NCBI GenBank assembly: GCA_947589225.1
Contig: CANQBC010000004.1
Location: forward strand, 1 to 64,000
DNA: 64,000 nt
Source: an uncultured Oscillospiraceae bacterium
GTDB lineage: Bacteria; Bacillota; Clostridia; Oscillospirales; Oscillospiraceae
Direction: 5' to 3'
In this document: piece by piece, positions 38,088-46,397 of the stretch
Layout: each line of letters begins with the position of its first letter
How positions within the stretch are numbered: the stretch's first letter is position 1
Program-made: the position numbers and the translations under genes
Notes under the pieces: model-generated
The model's input: only the letters and a program-made list of their open reading frames with translations
The model's database searches: none
Told to the model about the DNA's origin: nothing

Positions 38088-38116
38088 TTGAACATTGCGC
38101 CCGGTTATGCTAAAAT
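38088..38116 (+). promoter_or_regulatory. Promoter of the guanylate-kinase-like gene
   Basis: TTGAAC (38088-38093) and TAAAAT (38111-38116) with a 17-bp spacer; TATGC precedes the -10 box as at the str promoter. Confidence 0.6.
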
Positions 38117-38144
38117 GTTGACAGTCTATTTTTGGGGTGATCTT

Positions 38145-38723
38145 ATGAGCAGGATATTCTGTCTGGTGGGCAAGAGCGGATCCGGGAAGGATACGCTCTA
38201 CAAGGCCATCACGGCCCGGTATGGGGATCGGTTGACGCCGGTGATCCCCTGCACCACCCGGCCCATGCGGGAGGGGGAGCGCAACGGAGAGGACTATTTT
38301 TTTGTAAGCGAGGCGGAGCTGAAGGAGCTTCAGGCCCGCGGGCAGATCATCGAAAAACGGGAGTACCACACCGTCCAGGGTCTGTGGACCTATTTCACCC
38401 GGCGGTTTTCCCCTCTGGAGGGCCGGGATTACATCGTAATAACCACCCTTGAGGGCGTAAACAGCTTCATCAAAGCCTTTGGAGCGTCGGCGGTACAGCC
38501 CGTGTACCTGACGCTTCCCGACGGCAAGCGCCTCCACCGGTGCCTGGAGCGGGAGGACGGCCAGATACGCCCCGACTACGCGGAGATGTGCCGGAGATAC
38601 CTGGCCGACGAACGGGACTTTTCGGAAAAAAAGCTCGCGGAGATCCCGGGCCTCATACGCGTCAACACCGGCGGCTCGGTGGCCGAGGCCATGGCGGAAT
38701 GGGATAAGATCTTCAAGACGTGA
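38145..38723 (+). CDS. Guanylate kinase-like P-loop protein
   Basis: The 192-residue protein starts with SRIFCLVGKSGSGKDTLYKAI, a P-loop at residues 8-16, followed by PCTTRPMREGERNGEDYFFVSEAEL, which matches the GMP-binding region of guanylate kinases. The lid and C terminus differ from the canonical Gmk (EYHTVQGLWTYFTRRF in place of the usual YYGT segment). A specialised or divergent nucleotide kinase is therefore likely. ATG 38145 has GGGGTGAT upstream. Confidence 0.75.
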   Translation: MSRIFCLVGKSGSGKDTLYKAITARYGDRLTPVIPCTTRPMREGERNGEDYFFVSEAELKELQARGQIIEKREYHTVQGLWTYFTRRFSPLEGRDYIVITTLEGVNSFIKAFGASAVQPVYLTLPDGKRLHRCLEREDGQIRPDYAEMCRRYLADERDFSEKKLAEIPGLIRVNTGGSVAEAMAEWDKIFKT

Positions 38724-38946
38724 TCAAACCGGGCGGATCGCGTTAAACGGCCTCCCGCCCACTTCAATTATGAGAGAAAAACGCCCGCTTTTTCGGAAGT
38801 GAGGCCGCAAGACCGGGACAATTTGCCCCGTATGCTCCGTATACGTCCGTCCGCTGGAGGAATCAGCCCCGCCCCGGATCCGCTTTATGTGGACACACGC
38901 GCCCTGAGAATTTTTTGAGGAGCGCGCGGCCCCGCGAATAACCGGC

Positions 38947-39966
38947 TTAGTCCAGGGCCGCCGTGATGATGGCCATATTGTAGACCTCGTCGGCGTTGCA
39001 GCCGCGGCTAAGGTCGTTGATGGGGGCGTTGAGGCCCTGGAGGATGGGGCCGTAGGCATCGTAGCCGCCCAGGCGCTGAGCGATCTTGTAGCCGATGTTG
39101 CCGGCCTCGATGAGGGGGAAGATGAAGGTGTTGGCATAGCCGGCCACAGAGGAGCCGGGGAACTTGAGCTGTCCCACGGTGGGGCTGACGGCGGCGTCGA
39201 ACTGCATCTCGCCGTCGATGGCCAGATCCGGGGCCATTTCGCGGGCCAGCTTCGTGGCCTCGGCGGAGAGGGCCACCGTGCCGCCCTTGCCGGAACCCTT
39301 GGTGGAGAAGGAGAGGAGCGCCACCTTGGGGTCGATGCCGAAGAGCCTGGCGGTCTTGGCGGTCTCCACAGCCACCTCGGCAAGCTTCTGCGCGCCGGAG
39401 ACGGCCACGTTGCCCTCCTTGTCCAGGGTGTCCTCGTAGGAGAGGTTGATGGCGCAGTCGCCCATGCAGATGGCCCGGAGGTTCTCATCGCCGGTGTCGC
39501 GGGTGAGGATGAAGGCGGAGGACACCAGGTGCGCGCCGGGCTTTGTCTTGATAAGCTGGAGCGCGGGGCGGACGGTGTCCGCGGTGGAGTAGGTGGCGCC
39601 GCCCAGCAGGCAGTCCGCCGCGCCCATCTTCACCAGCATGGTGCCGAAGTAGTTGCCCTTTTTAAGGGCCGCGCGGCACTCGTCCTCGGTCATTTTTCCC
39701 TTCCGAAGGGCGACCATGGTCTCCACCATCTTGTCCATCTCGGGATAAGAGGCGGGATCCACGATCTGGCTGTCGCCGATGTCAAAGCCGCCCTTGGCGG
39801 CAGCGGCCTTTACCTCGTCGGGAGCGCCCAGAAGGACGACCTTGAGAAGGCCCTCCTTCACAAGGCGGTCGGTAGCCTCCAGGATGCGGGCGTCGGTGCC
39901 CTCGGTGAACACGATGCGCCGTCCCGCGCCCTGGAGCTTTTTCTTCAGGTTCTCTATCATTTCCAT
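38947..39966 (-). CDS. pta: Phosphate acetyltransferase
   Basis: The 339-residue enzyme is a short-type Pta: GRRIVFTEGTDARILEATDRL at the start, DCLLGGATYSTADTVRPALQLI in the middle and the signature SSVAGYANTFIFPLIEAGNIGYKIAQRLGG near the end. It converts acetyl-CoA and phosphate to acetyl phosphate for ATP-yielding acetate fermentation. GGAGGT precedes the ATG. No acetate kinase gene lies beside it in this window. Confidence 0.95.
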   Translation of the reverse strand: MEMIENLKKKLQGAGRRIVFTEGTDARILEATDRLVKEGLLKVVLLGAPDEVKAAAAKGGFDIGDSQIVDPASYPEMDKMVETMVALRKGKMTEDECRAALKKGNYFGTMLVKMGAADCLLGGATYSTADTVRPALQLIKTKPGAHLVSSAFILTRDTGDENLRAICMGDCAINLSYEDTLDKEGNVAVSGAQKLAEVAVETAKTARLFGIDPKVALLSFSTKGSGKGGTVALSAEATKLAREMAPDLAIDGEMQFDAAVSPTVGQLKFPGSSVAGYANTFIFPLIEAGNIGYKIAQRLGGYDAYGPILQGLNAPINDLSRGCNADEVYNMAIITAALD

Positions 39967-40043
39967 GGGTATCTACCTCCGTATCTGTTTTAAATTTGAA
40001 TAAGGATATTTTACCACTCTGCGCCGCGCTATGCAAGCTCTTT

Positions 40044-40877
40044 TTATGCCTCCCAGAGTCCCCGCAGGAGTTCTATCTCCCTCTTGTACCCCTCCAGCTC
40101 GTTGGGCGTCTCAAGGTAGAAGGGGAGGCGGCGAAGGGCGGGGTGGTTTATGATGCGGGTGATGGCCTCCAGCCCCAGGGAGCCTCCGCCGATGACCTCG
40201 TGGCGGTCCTTGTGGCTGGCAAAGGGATTTTTGCTGTCGTTTAAGTGGATACATTTGAGCCTGTCTAAGCCGATCCGCTTGTCAAACTCCGTCAGCACCC
40301 CGTCCAGGTCGTTTACGATGTCATAGCCCGCGTCGTAGACGTGGCAGGTGTCCAGGCAGACCCCCAGCTTGTCCGAAAGTACGGTGCGGTCGATGATCTC
40401 CCGCAGATCCTCAAAGCGCCCGCCCACCTCGGAGCCCTTGCCGGCCATGGTCTCAAGAAGGACGGTGGTTCGAAAATGGGGCTTGAGGGTGAGGTTCAGC
40501 GTCTCGGCGATGAGCTCGACGCCTTTTTCCACGCCCTGCCCCACGTGGGAGCCGGGGTGGAAATTGTAGTAATTTCCGGGGAGCCATTCCATGCGCTCCA
40601 GGTCGTCGGCCATGGTCTGCCGGGCGAACTGGAGGGTTTCGGGCTTTGCGGCGCAGGGGTTGATGGTGTACGGCGCGTGGGCCAGGAAGGAGTTAAGCCC
40701 CTTTTCCGCCGCGATTTGAAGAAATTCCGCGATGTCCGCCTCGTCAATGGGTTTCGCCCCGCCGCCCCGTGGATTGCGGGTGAAAAACTGAAAGCAGGAG
40801 GAGCCGGTGTAGAGGGCGTCCTTCGCCAGAGAGGTATAGCCTTTGGAAACAGAGAGATGACAGCCGATGTTGAGCAT
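40044..40877 (-). CDS. nfo: Endonuclease IV (AP endonuclease)
   Basis: The 277-residue TIM-barrel enzyme has family motifs [46 protein letters not shown] and [22 protein letters not shown], which supply the three-zinc ligands. It cuts DNA 5' to abasic sites in base excision repair. ATG 40877 begins [13 protein letters not shown]; longer frames read through repeats. It stands alone. Confidence 0.95.
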   Translation of the reverse strand: MLNIGCHLSVSKGYTSLAKDALYTGSSCFQFFTRNPRGGGAKPIDEADIAEFLQIAAEKGLNSFLAHAPYTINPCAAKPETLQFARQTMADDLERMEWLPGNYYNFHPGSHVGQGVEKGVELIAETLNLTLKPHFRTTVLLETMAGKGSEVGGRFEDLREIIDRTVLSDKLGVCLDTCHVYDAGYDIVNDLDGVLTEFDKRIGLDRLKCIHLNDSKNPFASHKDRHEVIGGGSLGLEAITRIINHPALRRLPFYLETPNELEGYKREIELLRGLWEA

Positions 40878-41005
40878 AAAAAAGCCCCCTTTCTGCCTAT
40901 GGCAATTATAGCCCAGACGGCGGATTTTTTCAAGAGCGCGGGGAAAAAATGCCGCCCGCCGGGGCGCGGACAGAAAAAGCGCCCGGCCTATTGCCGGACG
41001 CCCCA

Positions 41006-41407
41006 GATTGTCAAAAAACTCAAATTGAGTATTTTTTCCGGCGGCATGTACGTCGGAAAAAATACCTTTTGTCGCCCAAGTGTGTCGCAATGGGGTCCCC
41101 GCGCAATCGGGATTGCGTGGGGGGAGGAGGAGCGATGATAGCGCCTGAGCCTCGATAAGGGGCCCCCGACAGGCAAAGCCTGTTGGGGAGAGGACGAACC
41201 GAGCCAGCGTCTGAGGGCGACCGAAGGGAGCCCGAAGCAAAGCGGCTCGTGTGAGGACGATGAGGCGAGGTTAAGCGGCATCCGTGACGACGAGGCGCGC
41301 AGGGCGACGGCAGGGAAATTCCGCGTGAATTTCGCAAAATTCACACGGAGTTTCCCGCACGTTCCCCTTTGTCGGAAAAGGCCAAAGGCCTTTTTCGACA
41401 GGTTGAA
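41006..41407. repeat. Hairpin repeat family 1, copy B, with nested family 3 insert
   Basis: The outer parts (41006-41085 and 41300-41407) match copy A in reverse orientation: a 15-bp stem around GCATGTA, the GGGAAATTCCGC/CACGGAGTTTCCC stem, and GTCGGAAAAGGCC/GGCCTTTTTCGAC. The centre (about 41085-41295) is extra sequence. It contains two related blocks of GAGGA.CGA...AGCG.CTGAG type, also found inverted at 57540-57660. There is no gene in the 575 bases between nfo and rpsR. Confidence 0.7.
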
Positions 41408-41433
41408 AAGCGCACGGCCGAGGCCGTGCGCTT
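41408..41433 (-). terminator. Terminator of the rpsF-ssb-rpsR operon
   Basis: AAGCGCACGGCC pairs with GGCCGTGCGCTT and is followed on the minus strand by TTTTC. It lies 20 bases after the rpsR stop codon and abuts repeat copy B. Confidence 0.75.
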
Positions 41434-41452
41434 CATGTTTTGAATAAATCAA

Positions 41453-41707
41453 TCAGTCGGTCACATAGGGGAGCAGGGCGATCTGCCTTGCCTGCTTGAT
41501 GGCCGTGGTCAGCTGGCGCTGATGCATGGCGCAGGTGCCGGTGGCGCGGCGGGGAAGGATCTTGCTGCGCTCGGAAAGATAGCGGCGAAGCTTCGCGGTG
41601 TCCTTGTAATCGATATGCTGGCACTTGTCCACGCAGAACTGGCAGACCTTGCGGCGCTTGCGAACCTGCGCGGGACGAGCGGGACGGGCTTCTCTCTCGT
41701 TTGTCAT
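41453..41707 (-). CDS. rpsR: Ribosomal protein S18
   Basis: The 84-residue protein has the S18 core [60 protein letters not shown]. It carries four cysteines (CxxC, C and C), a pattern of the zinc-binding S18 form. AAGGAGG precedes ATG 41707. It closes the operon rpsF-ssb-rpsR. Confidence 0.97.
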   Translation of the reverse strand: MTNEREARPARPAQVRKRRKVCQFCVDKCQHIDYKDTAKLRRYLSERSKILPRRATGTCAMHQRQLTTAIKQARQIALLPYVTD

Positions 41708-41755
41708 GGACAATAACCTCCTTTTGAGATTGATAAAAAGTTGTTTGGATCAGAT

Positions 41756-42232
41756 TCAGAAGGGCAGATCGCCGTCGTCGTCAGACAGATCGGCGAAGTC
41801 TGAGCCGGAGGGAGCGGAGTAACCGCCCTGGCCGCCGAAGCTTCCGCCGGCGGGGGCGTCGCTGTACTGGCGGCTATAGCCGCCGCCACCCTGGTTCCCG
41901 TCGCCGTCGCGCTTGGAGTCGCCGAAATACACGTTGTCGGCCACCACCTCGGCGCTGCGGCGCTTGTTGCCGTCTCTGTCAGTCCAGTCCCGGATCTGAA
42001 GGCGTCCGGACGCCACGGCCATACGGCCCTTTGAGAAATACTTGCTTACGAACTCAGCGGTGTTTCGCCAGGCGACCACGTCAATGAAGTCGGTCTGACG
42101 CTCGCCGCCCTCCCGGGAGGCGAAGTCCCGATCCACCGCCAGGGTAAAGGTTACCACCGGCGTGCCGGACTGGGTGCGTCTGAGCTCCGGGTCGCGGGTG
42201 AGGCGGCCCATGATCACAATGTGATTGAGCAT
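41756..42232 (-). CDS. ssb: Single-stranded DNA-binding protein
   Basis: The 158-residue protein has an OB fold (LNHIVIMGRLTRDPELRRTQSGTPVVTFTLAVDR) and ends in the acidic protein-interaction tip DLSDDDGDLPF. The linker is rich in Gly and Tyr. It covers single-stranded DNA during replication and repair. It sits between the genes for S6 and S18. Confidence 0.97.
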   Translation of the reverse strand: MLNHIVIMGRLTRDPELRRTQSGTPVVTFTLAVDRDFASREGGERQTDFIDVVAWRNTAEFVSKYFSKGRMAVASGRLQIRDWTDRDGNKRRSAEVVADNVYFGDSKRDGDGNQGGGGYSRQYSDAPAGGSFGGQGGYSAPSGSDFADLSDDDGDLPF

Positions 42233-42244
42233 CTTGCGTCCTCC

Positions 42245-42541
42245 TTATTCCGGCTGAACGGTAACCAGAGAACGCATCACGCCCTCGGTGATGCCGAGCA
42301 CGCGGTAGAGCTCCGCGGGGAACTCGGGGGAAGATGTGAACTTCACCAGCACATAGTAGCCCTCGGGCTTGTCGTTGATGGGGTACGCAAGCTTGCGCTT
42401 GCCCCACTCCTCGACCTCGCCAAGGGTGCCATTGGCCTCGATCAGAGACTTGAACTTCTCCACGATGGCGGAAGTATCCTCCTCGTTGAGATCCGGGTCA
42501 ATGATGTACAGAAGCTCGTACTTTTCTGCGGTTTTTGCCAT
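42245..42541 (-). CDS. rpsF: Ribosomal protein S6
   Basis: The 98-residue protein matches S6: YELLYIIDPDLNEEDTSAIVEKFKSLIEANGT, GKRKLAYPINDKPEGYYVLVKF and ITEGVMRSLVT. AAAGGAGG precedes ATG 42541. It is the first gene of its operon; the insertion sequence lies about 135 bases upstream and could have affected its promoter. Confidence 0.96.
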   Translation of the reverse strand: MAKTAEKYELLYIIDPDLNEEDTSAIVEKFKSLIEANGTLGEVEEWGKRKLAYPINDKPEGYYVLVKFTSSPEFPAELYRVLGITEGVMRSLVTVQPE

Positions 42542-42650
42542 TTTTTTGCACCTCCTTTTGGACTTATGGCCTTCGCGGCGAACGAAGGCAAGGCTGCCTG
42601 CCGACAGCAAGCCTATAAATTATACATGAAAAAGATGTTTTGTCAAGAGC

Positions 42651-42676
42651 AGATCCCCAAAAAACCTTGAATTTTT
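42651..42676. repeat. Left 26-bp direct repeat flanking the insertion sequence
   Basis: The 26 bases beginning AGATCCCCAAAAAACC recur without change at 43754-43779 on the other side of the element, as expected for a target-site duplication. Confidence 0.85.
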
Positions 42677-43753
42677 TGTAGGGTTTACAATGATGTGTGA
42701 CAGATAACAAAAAAGGTAGCGAATAGGGAGTACCCGTGATAAGGTAAAGTTGCCGAGACCAAACCGAAAGGCGGGTAGACCTATTCGCTATGGATAAGAT
42801 AACACAAACAGCCCGGTATAGGCAAGCATTAATTTTATACGCGCAGAAGCACGGCGTGACAAAAGCGGCAATTCGATACAGGACGAACCGGCAATACATC
42901 TACCGGTGGATGAAACGCTATGACGGTACGCTGTCATCCCTGGAGGACCGCTCCCACCGTCCGCACAGCCACCCCAACCAGCATACGGCCGAGGAGATCC
43001 GGCTCATAGACAACATGCGCCGCCGCAACCCCAACGCCGGCCTCGTGGTGTTCTGGGTCAAGCTTCGGCAAAAGGGGTACAAGAGATCTATATCGGGCTT
43101 GTACCGATTCCTGCGAAAGCGCGGTCAGATGGCCGTGAAACCTCCCAATCCCAAGTATATCCCCAAACCTTACGAACAGATGGATCATCCCGGCCAACGT
43201 GTGCAGATAGACGTGAAGTTCGTCCCAAGCTCCTGCCTTGTGGGCGAGGCGGCACGAGAAGCGAGCGAGTGCGGCGGTTATTACCAGTACACCTTTCTCG
43301 ACGAGTACAGCCGCTTCCGCTATCTTGAGGCGTTCAAGGAACACAGCACATACTCGTCAGCTGAATTCATCAGGCATTGCGCGAAGAAGTTCCCCTACCC
43401 CATCGAGTGCGTACAGACGGACAACGGCACGGAGTTCACCAACAGGCTTATCCCCCAGTGTTCAAAGAAAAAGACGCTCTTTGAGGCGACGCTAAGCGAA
43501 TTGGGCATCCGTCACAAGCTGATCCGGCCCTATACGCCAAGGCACAATGGCAAGGTGGAGCGCCGCCACCGCAAGGACAACGAGTATTTCTACGCTGCCC
43601 ACAAGTTTTACTCCTTCGAGGATCTCAAAACTCAGCTTGCCCGTTGGAACAGAGCCTACAACCATTTCCCCATGCGTCCTCTATGCTGGCAGTCCCCCTT
43701 TCATGTGCTTTCTTCGTTCTCTTTTTGTGTAACACATCATTGACAAACCAACA
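42677..43753 (+). mobile_element. Insertion sequence, IS481/IS1202-like
   Basis: The 1077-bp element starts TGTAGGG and ends CCAACA. Its ends are imperfect inverted repeats of about 26 bp that share CAATGATGTGT and TGACA/TTACA. It encodes one DDE transposase and is flanked by a perfect 26-bp direct repeat. Long duplications of this kind are reported for IS1202-related elements, whereas typical IS481 elements give much shorter ones (from memory). Confidence 0.8.
42790..43743 (+). CDS. DDE transposase of the insertion sequence
   Basis: The 317-residue protein has an N-terminal helix-turn-helix (KHGVTKAAIRYRTNRQYIYRWMKRYD, residues 20-45) and a retroviral integrase-type core with Asp141 (QIDVK), Asp211 (QTDNG) and Glu257 (KVER). 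The spacing of about 45 residues between the last two is larger than the usual 35. The C terminus is encoded by the right inverted repeat. It appears intact. Confidence 0.88.
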   Translation: MDKITQTARYRQALILYAQKHGVTKAAIRYRTNRQYIYRWMKRYDGTLSSLEDRSHRPHSHPNQHTAEEIRLIDNMRRRNPNAGLVVFWVKLRQKGYKRSISGLYRFLRKRGQMAVKPPNPKYIPKPYEQMDHPGQRVQIDVKFVPSSCLVGEAAREASECGGYYQYTFLDEYSRFRYLEAFKEHSTYSSAEFIRHCAKKFPYPIECVQTDNGTEFTNRLIPQCSKKKTLFEATLSELGIRHKLIRPYTPRHNGKVERRHRKDNEYFYAAHKFYSFEDLKTQLARWNRAYNHFPMRPLCWQSPFHVLSSFSFCVTHH

Positions 43754-43779
43754 AGATCCCCAAAAAACCTTGAATTTTT
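43754..43779. repeat. Right 26-bp direct repeat flanking the insertion sequence
   Basis: It is identical to 42651-42676. The next base differs on each side, which fixes the length at 26. Confidence 0.85.
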
Positions 43780-43828
43780 CCAGGACGGGGAGTAAAATGA
43801 GGTAAATTTCGGCGAAAGGTTCCTATAC

Positions 43829-44431
43829 ATGAATGATCGCGATATGAACCGTGAAATGGAGACGGTGCTGTCGTCCCTCGAGGGCCGCCCCCGTCTCCTC
43901 CTTCACGCCTGCTGCGCCCCCTGCGCCAGCTCCGTGCTGGAGCGGCTCTATCCCCATTTTCGGGTGACGCTTTATTACTTTAACCCCAACATATACCCGG
44001 AGGAGGAGTACGAAAAACGCGCCGGGGAATTCCCGAAGCTCCTGAGGGCGGCGGGGATGGAGGATGTTGAGCTGATCCTGCCCGCGTATGGGCCCGGGGA
44101 GTTCTTTGAGGCCGCGAAGGGCTTTGAAGCCGCCCCGGAGGGCGGGGAGAGGTGCGAGCGGTGCTTCGATCTGCGCCTTTCCCAAACGGCAAAGCTGGCA
44201 AAGGAGGGCGGTTACGACTTTTTCTGCACCACCCTCACCGTAAGCCCCCACAAGAACGCGCGGAGCATAAACGCCATCGGGGAACGTCTGGGCGGCGAGT
44301 GGGGCGTCCGGTGGCTCCCCTCGGATTTTAAGAAGAGGGACGGCTATCTGCGCTCTATCCGCCTGTGCCGGGAGTACGGCATCTACCGCCAGTGCTTCTG
44401 CGGGTGCGTCTACTCCGCCGGGGAGCGGTGA
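43829..44431 (+). CDS. queH: Epoxyqueuosine reductase QueH
   Basis: The 200-residue protein shows the QueH (DUF208) pattern: HACCAPCASSVLERL with the Cys-Cys and CxxC (residues 26-32), YYFNPNIYPEEEYEKR, CERCFDLRLSQTA, TTLTVSPHKNA and the C-terminal YRQCFCGCVYS. These cysteines bind iron-sulfur and metal centres. It carries out the last step of tRNA queuosine synthesis, reducing epoxyqueuosine. The next gene encodes a queuosine precursor transporter. Confidence 0.92.
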   Translation: MNDRDMNREMETVLSSLEGRPRLLLHACCAPCASSVLERLYPHFRVTLYYFNPNIYPEEEYEKRAGEFPKLLRAAGMEDVELILPAYGPGEFFEAAKGFEAAPEGGERCERCFDLRLSQTAKLAKEGGYDFFCTTLTVSPHKNARSINAIGERLGGEWGVRWLPSDFKKRDGYLRSIRLCREYGIYRQCFCGCVYSAGER

Positions 44432-44480
44432 CATCCGGGCGGATTTATTCGCGTTCTTTATTAATTTACTCCAAACCCCC

Positions 44481-44509
44481 TTGCGGAACCTCCCACATTA
44501 TGCTAAAAT
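44481..44509 (+). promoter_or_regulatory. Promoter of queT
   Basis: TTGCGG (44481-44486) and TAAAAT (44504-44509), 17-bp spacer, TATGC before the -10 box. Transcription should start near 44516, giving a leader of about 280 bases. Confidence 0.65.
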
Positions 44510-44515
44510 ACCTCC

Positions 44516-44793
44516 GACAGGTTTCCACACCCTGTCCAGGCACACTCTCCACGGCGGTGTGTCTTGTAAGGTGACGGGCGCCGAACCCGCGCCGGTTTCT
44601 GACGGCGGATTTGCGCCCGGACTTCGTCAAAGCCCTTGGCAATACGAAAGTATTCCCTGCGGGCTTTTCCTCGCCCGAAGGTCAATCCGCTCGCCAGAAA
44701 CCGCTTGCACTCCACGCGCCGAAAAGGGCCCGCGTGGAGTGGCGTGGGTTCGACTCCCGTCACCTTAAAAACAAAAAATGGAGGCAACCTGAA
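44516..44793 (+). ncRNA. Long structured queT leader with closed multi-branch fold
   Basis: The leader begins with two small hairpins (GACAGG/CCTGTC and CACAC/GTGTG). A 27-base stem then closes a domain from 44567 to 44767 with only a few mismatches. Inside are CGGTTTCTG/CAGAAACCG with further stems (AAAGCCC/GGGCTTT, AATAC/GTATT) and the hairpin ACTCCACGCG/CGCGTGGAGT (44710-44740). Its 3' end GTGGGTTCGACTCCCGT looks like a TpsiC arm. Relatives at 1755-1912 and 9129-9161 show it is a dispersed element. I could not match it to the known preQ1 aptamers by eye. No gene lies in this gap. Confidence 0.55.
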
Positions 44794-45306
44794 ATGAAAG
44801 GCAAATTTTCCGTCCGCAAGCTGGCGATCGCCGCGGTGACAGCGGCCATGTACACGGCCCTCAGCTTTGTGTCCTACGAGCTGGGCTCCGCCTTTGGCCC
44901 GATCCAGTTTCGCATCTCCGAGTCCCTGACGTTGCTGCCGTTTCTGTTCCCGGAGACGGCCTGGGGGCTGTTTGTGGGGTGCGTCCTTACGAATCTCCTG
45001 AGCCAGTACGGCGCGGTGGACATCATATTCGGATCCCTGGCCACGCTGCTGGCGGGTCTCTGGACGGCCCGGTGTAAGAGCAAGTGGACGGCGGCCATTC
45101 CGCCGGTCGTTTGCAACGGGCTTATCACCAGCGCCGTTATCGCTTACGGCATGACCGGCCTGTCCCCGGCGTTTCTCGCCACATGGGGATACAACATGAT
45201 AACCGTCTCCACTTCGGAGGCGGTCCTGTGCTTCGTGTTTGGGATCTTGTTGGTCGAAGCCCTGAGAAAGAGCGGCGCCGCGAGTAAGCTCCGCGCCGAA
45301 GCATGA
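44794..45306 (+). CDS. queT: Queuosine precursor transporter QueT
   Basis: The 170-residue membrane protein has five to six spans and the QueT signatures VSYELGSAFGPIQFRISESLTLLPFLFPETAWGLFVGC and LLSQYGAVDIIFGSLATLLAG. It is an ECF-type S component importing queuine or preQ1. It follows queH, which suggests salvage for tRNA modification. ATG 44794 follows TGGAGGC, and its leader is the structured element described separately. Confidence 0.92.
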   Translation: MKGKFSVRKLAIAAVTAAMYTALSFVSYELGSAFGPIQFRISESLTLLPFLFPETAWGLFVGCVLTNLLSQYGAVDIIFGSLATLLAGLWTARCKSKWTAAIPPVVCNGLITSAVIAYGMTGLSPAFLATWGYNMITVSTSEAVLCFVFGILLVEALRKSGAASKLRAEA

Positions 45307-45381
45307 TACGGGGGCGGATACCCATACCGGCCCGCGACCCCCGCGCATAGAGACGATCTTGCAGAAAGAGAGGTTGATCCC

Positions 45382-46251
45382 ATGAAGGTCAGAAAAGCCG
45401 TCATCCCCGCCGCGGGGCTGGGGACGCGTATGCTCCCCGCCACAAAGACCGTCCCCAAGGAGATGCTGCCTTTGGTGGACAAGCCTGTTTTGCAGTACAT
45501 CATTGAAGAGGCCGTGGAGTCCGGTATCGAGGACATCCTCATTGTCACAAACAGGGCGAAGTCGGCGATGGACGACTACTTTGACTACTTCCCGGAGCTT
45601 GAGCACCGCCTTTGCCGTTCGGGCCGCGAGGAGCAGGCCCACCAGCTTCGCGCTGTCGCCGATATGGCGAATTTCTTCTATGTCCGCCAGCGGGAGACCA
45701 GGGGTCTGGGGCACGCCATCGCCCGCGCCCGGCATTTTGTGGGCGACGAACCGTTTGCGGTGTTGCTGGGCGACGACATTATGATGTCGAAAACTCCCGT
45801 CCTGAAGCAGCTCATCGACGCCGCGGAGAAATATAACTGCTCCTGTGTGGGAGGGCAGGCCGTCTCCGACGAAGCTCTTCCGGCATACTGCACTACCGAC
45901 CTGACCCATGTGGAGGGCCGGGTCTACGACGTACATCACATCGTCGAAAAGCCCAAGCCCGAGGAGGTCATGTCCAATTTTGCCATCCTGGGCCGCTATG
46001 TGCTGACGCCGGACATCTTCGACATCCTGGACGCCACGCCTCCGGGACGCAACGGCGAGATACAGTTGACCGACGGACTTGCCGAGCTGTGTCACCGGGA
46101 GCGGATGGTCTACGTGGACTTTGAGGGCCGGCGGTTCGACACGGGGAACCTCACGGGCTTTCTTGAGGCCACCATGGAATTTGCCCTCCGGCACCATGAG
46201 ACGGGCGCGTGGCTGAGAGAATATATTAAGGAGAAAGCAAAGGATCTGTGA
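45382..46251 (+). CDS. galU: UTP-glucose-1-phosphate uridylyltransferase
   Basis: The 289-residue enzyme has the nucleotidyltransferase start KAVIPAAGLGTRMLPATKTVPKEMLPLVDKPVLQYI, then GLGHAIARARHFVGDEPFAVLLGDDIM and EKPKPEEVMSNFAILGRYVLTPDIF. It makes UDP-glucose for glycolipids and cell surface glycans. AGAGGTTGAT precedes the ATG. It lies just upstream of four large membrane protein genes, which fits a shared role in surface glycosylation (inference). Confidence 0.95.
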   Translation: MKVRKAVIPAAGLGTRMLPATKTVPKEMLPLVDKPVLQYIIEEAVESGIEDILIVTNRAKSAMDDYFDYFPELEHRLCRSGREEQAHQLRAVADMANFFYVRQRETRGLGHAIARARHFVGDEPFAVLLGDDIMMSKTPVLKQLIDAAEKYNCSCVGGQAVSDEALPAYCTTDLTHVEGRVYDVHHIVEKPKPEEVMSNFAILGRYVLTPDIFDILDATPPGRNGEIQLTDGLAELCHRERMVYVDFEGRRFDTGNLTGFLEATMEFALRHHETGAWLREYIKEKAKDL

Positions 46252-46264
46252 TCCCATGGCGCCC

Positions 46265-46293
46265 TTGACAATTCATGCTCGCCGTGGTATTTT
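46265..46293 (+). promoter_or_regulatory. Promoter of the four-paralogue membrane protein operon
   Basis: TTGACA (46265-46270) and TATTTT (46288-46293) have a 17-bp spacer that ends CCGTGG, as at the feo and DUF2975 promoters. Transcription should begin near 46300, only about 20 bases before a terminator-like hairpin. Confidence 0.6.
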
Positions 46294-46320
46294 TATCTGT
46301 GCGAGGGTCGAGATCAACCA

Positions 46321-46350
46321 AAAGGGGCGCGCCCTGTGGCGCGCCCCTTT
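46321..46350 (+). terminator. Terminator of galU or leader attenuator
   Basis: A perfect 13-bp stem AAAGGGGCGCGCC/GGCGCGCCCCTTT around CTGT, followed by GATTTG. It follows galU by 70 bases but lies after the promoter at 46265-46293, so that promoter's transcripts must pass it. Confidence 0.65.
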
Positions 46351-46397
46351 GATTTGACGGTGATCCCCGCTTCACGCAGGATCTGGAGGTGCCCGAT

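Noticed and set aside
44567-44767. A tRNA or tmRNA gene because of GTGGGTTCGACTCCC
   Set aside because: There is no D arm or anticodon arm, no CCA and no tag reading frame; the T-arm look is shared with other repeat copies.
44516-44793. preQ1 riboswitch in the queT leader
   Set aside because: The first hairpin GACAGG/CCTGTC has a suggestive loop but lacks the A-rich tail of preQ1-I, and no preQ1-II or III core could be recognised; I kept only a structured-leader call.
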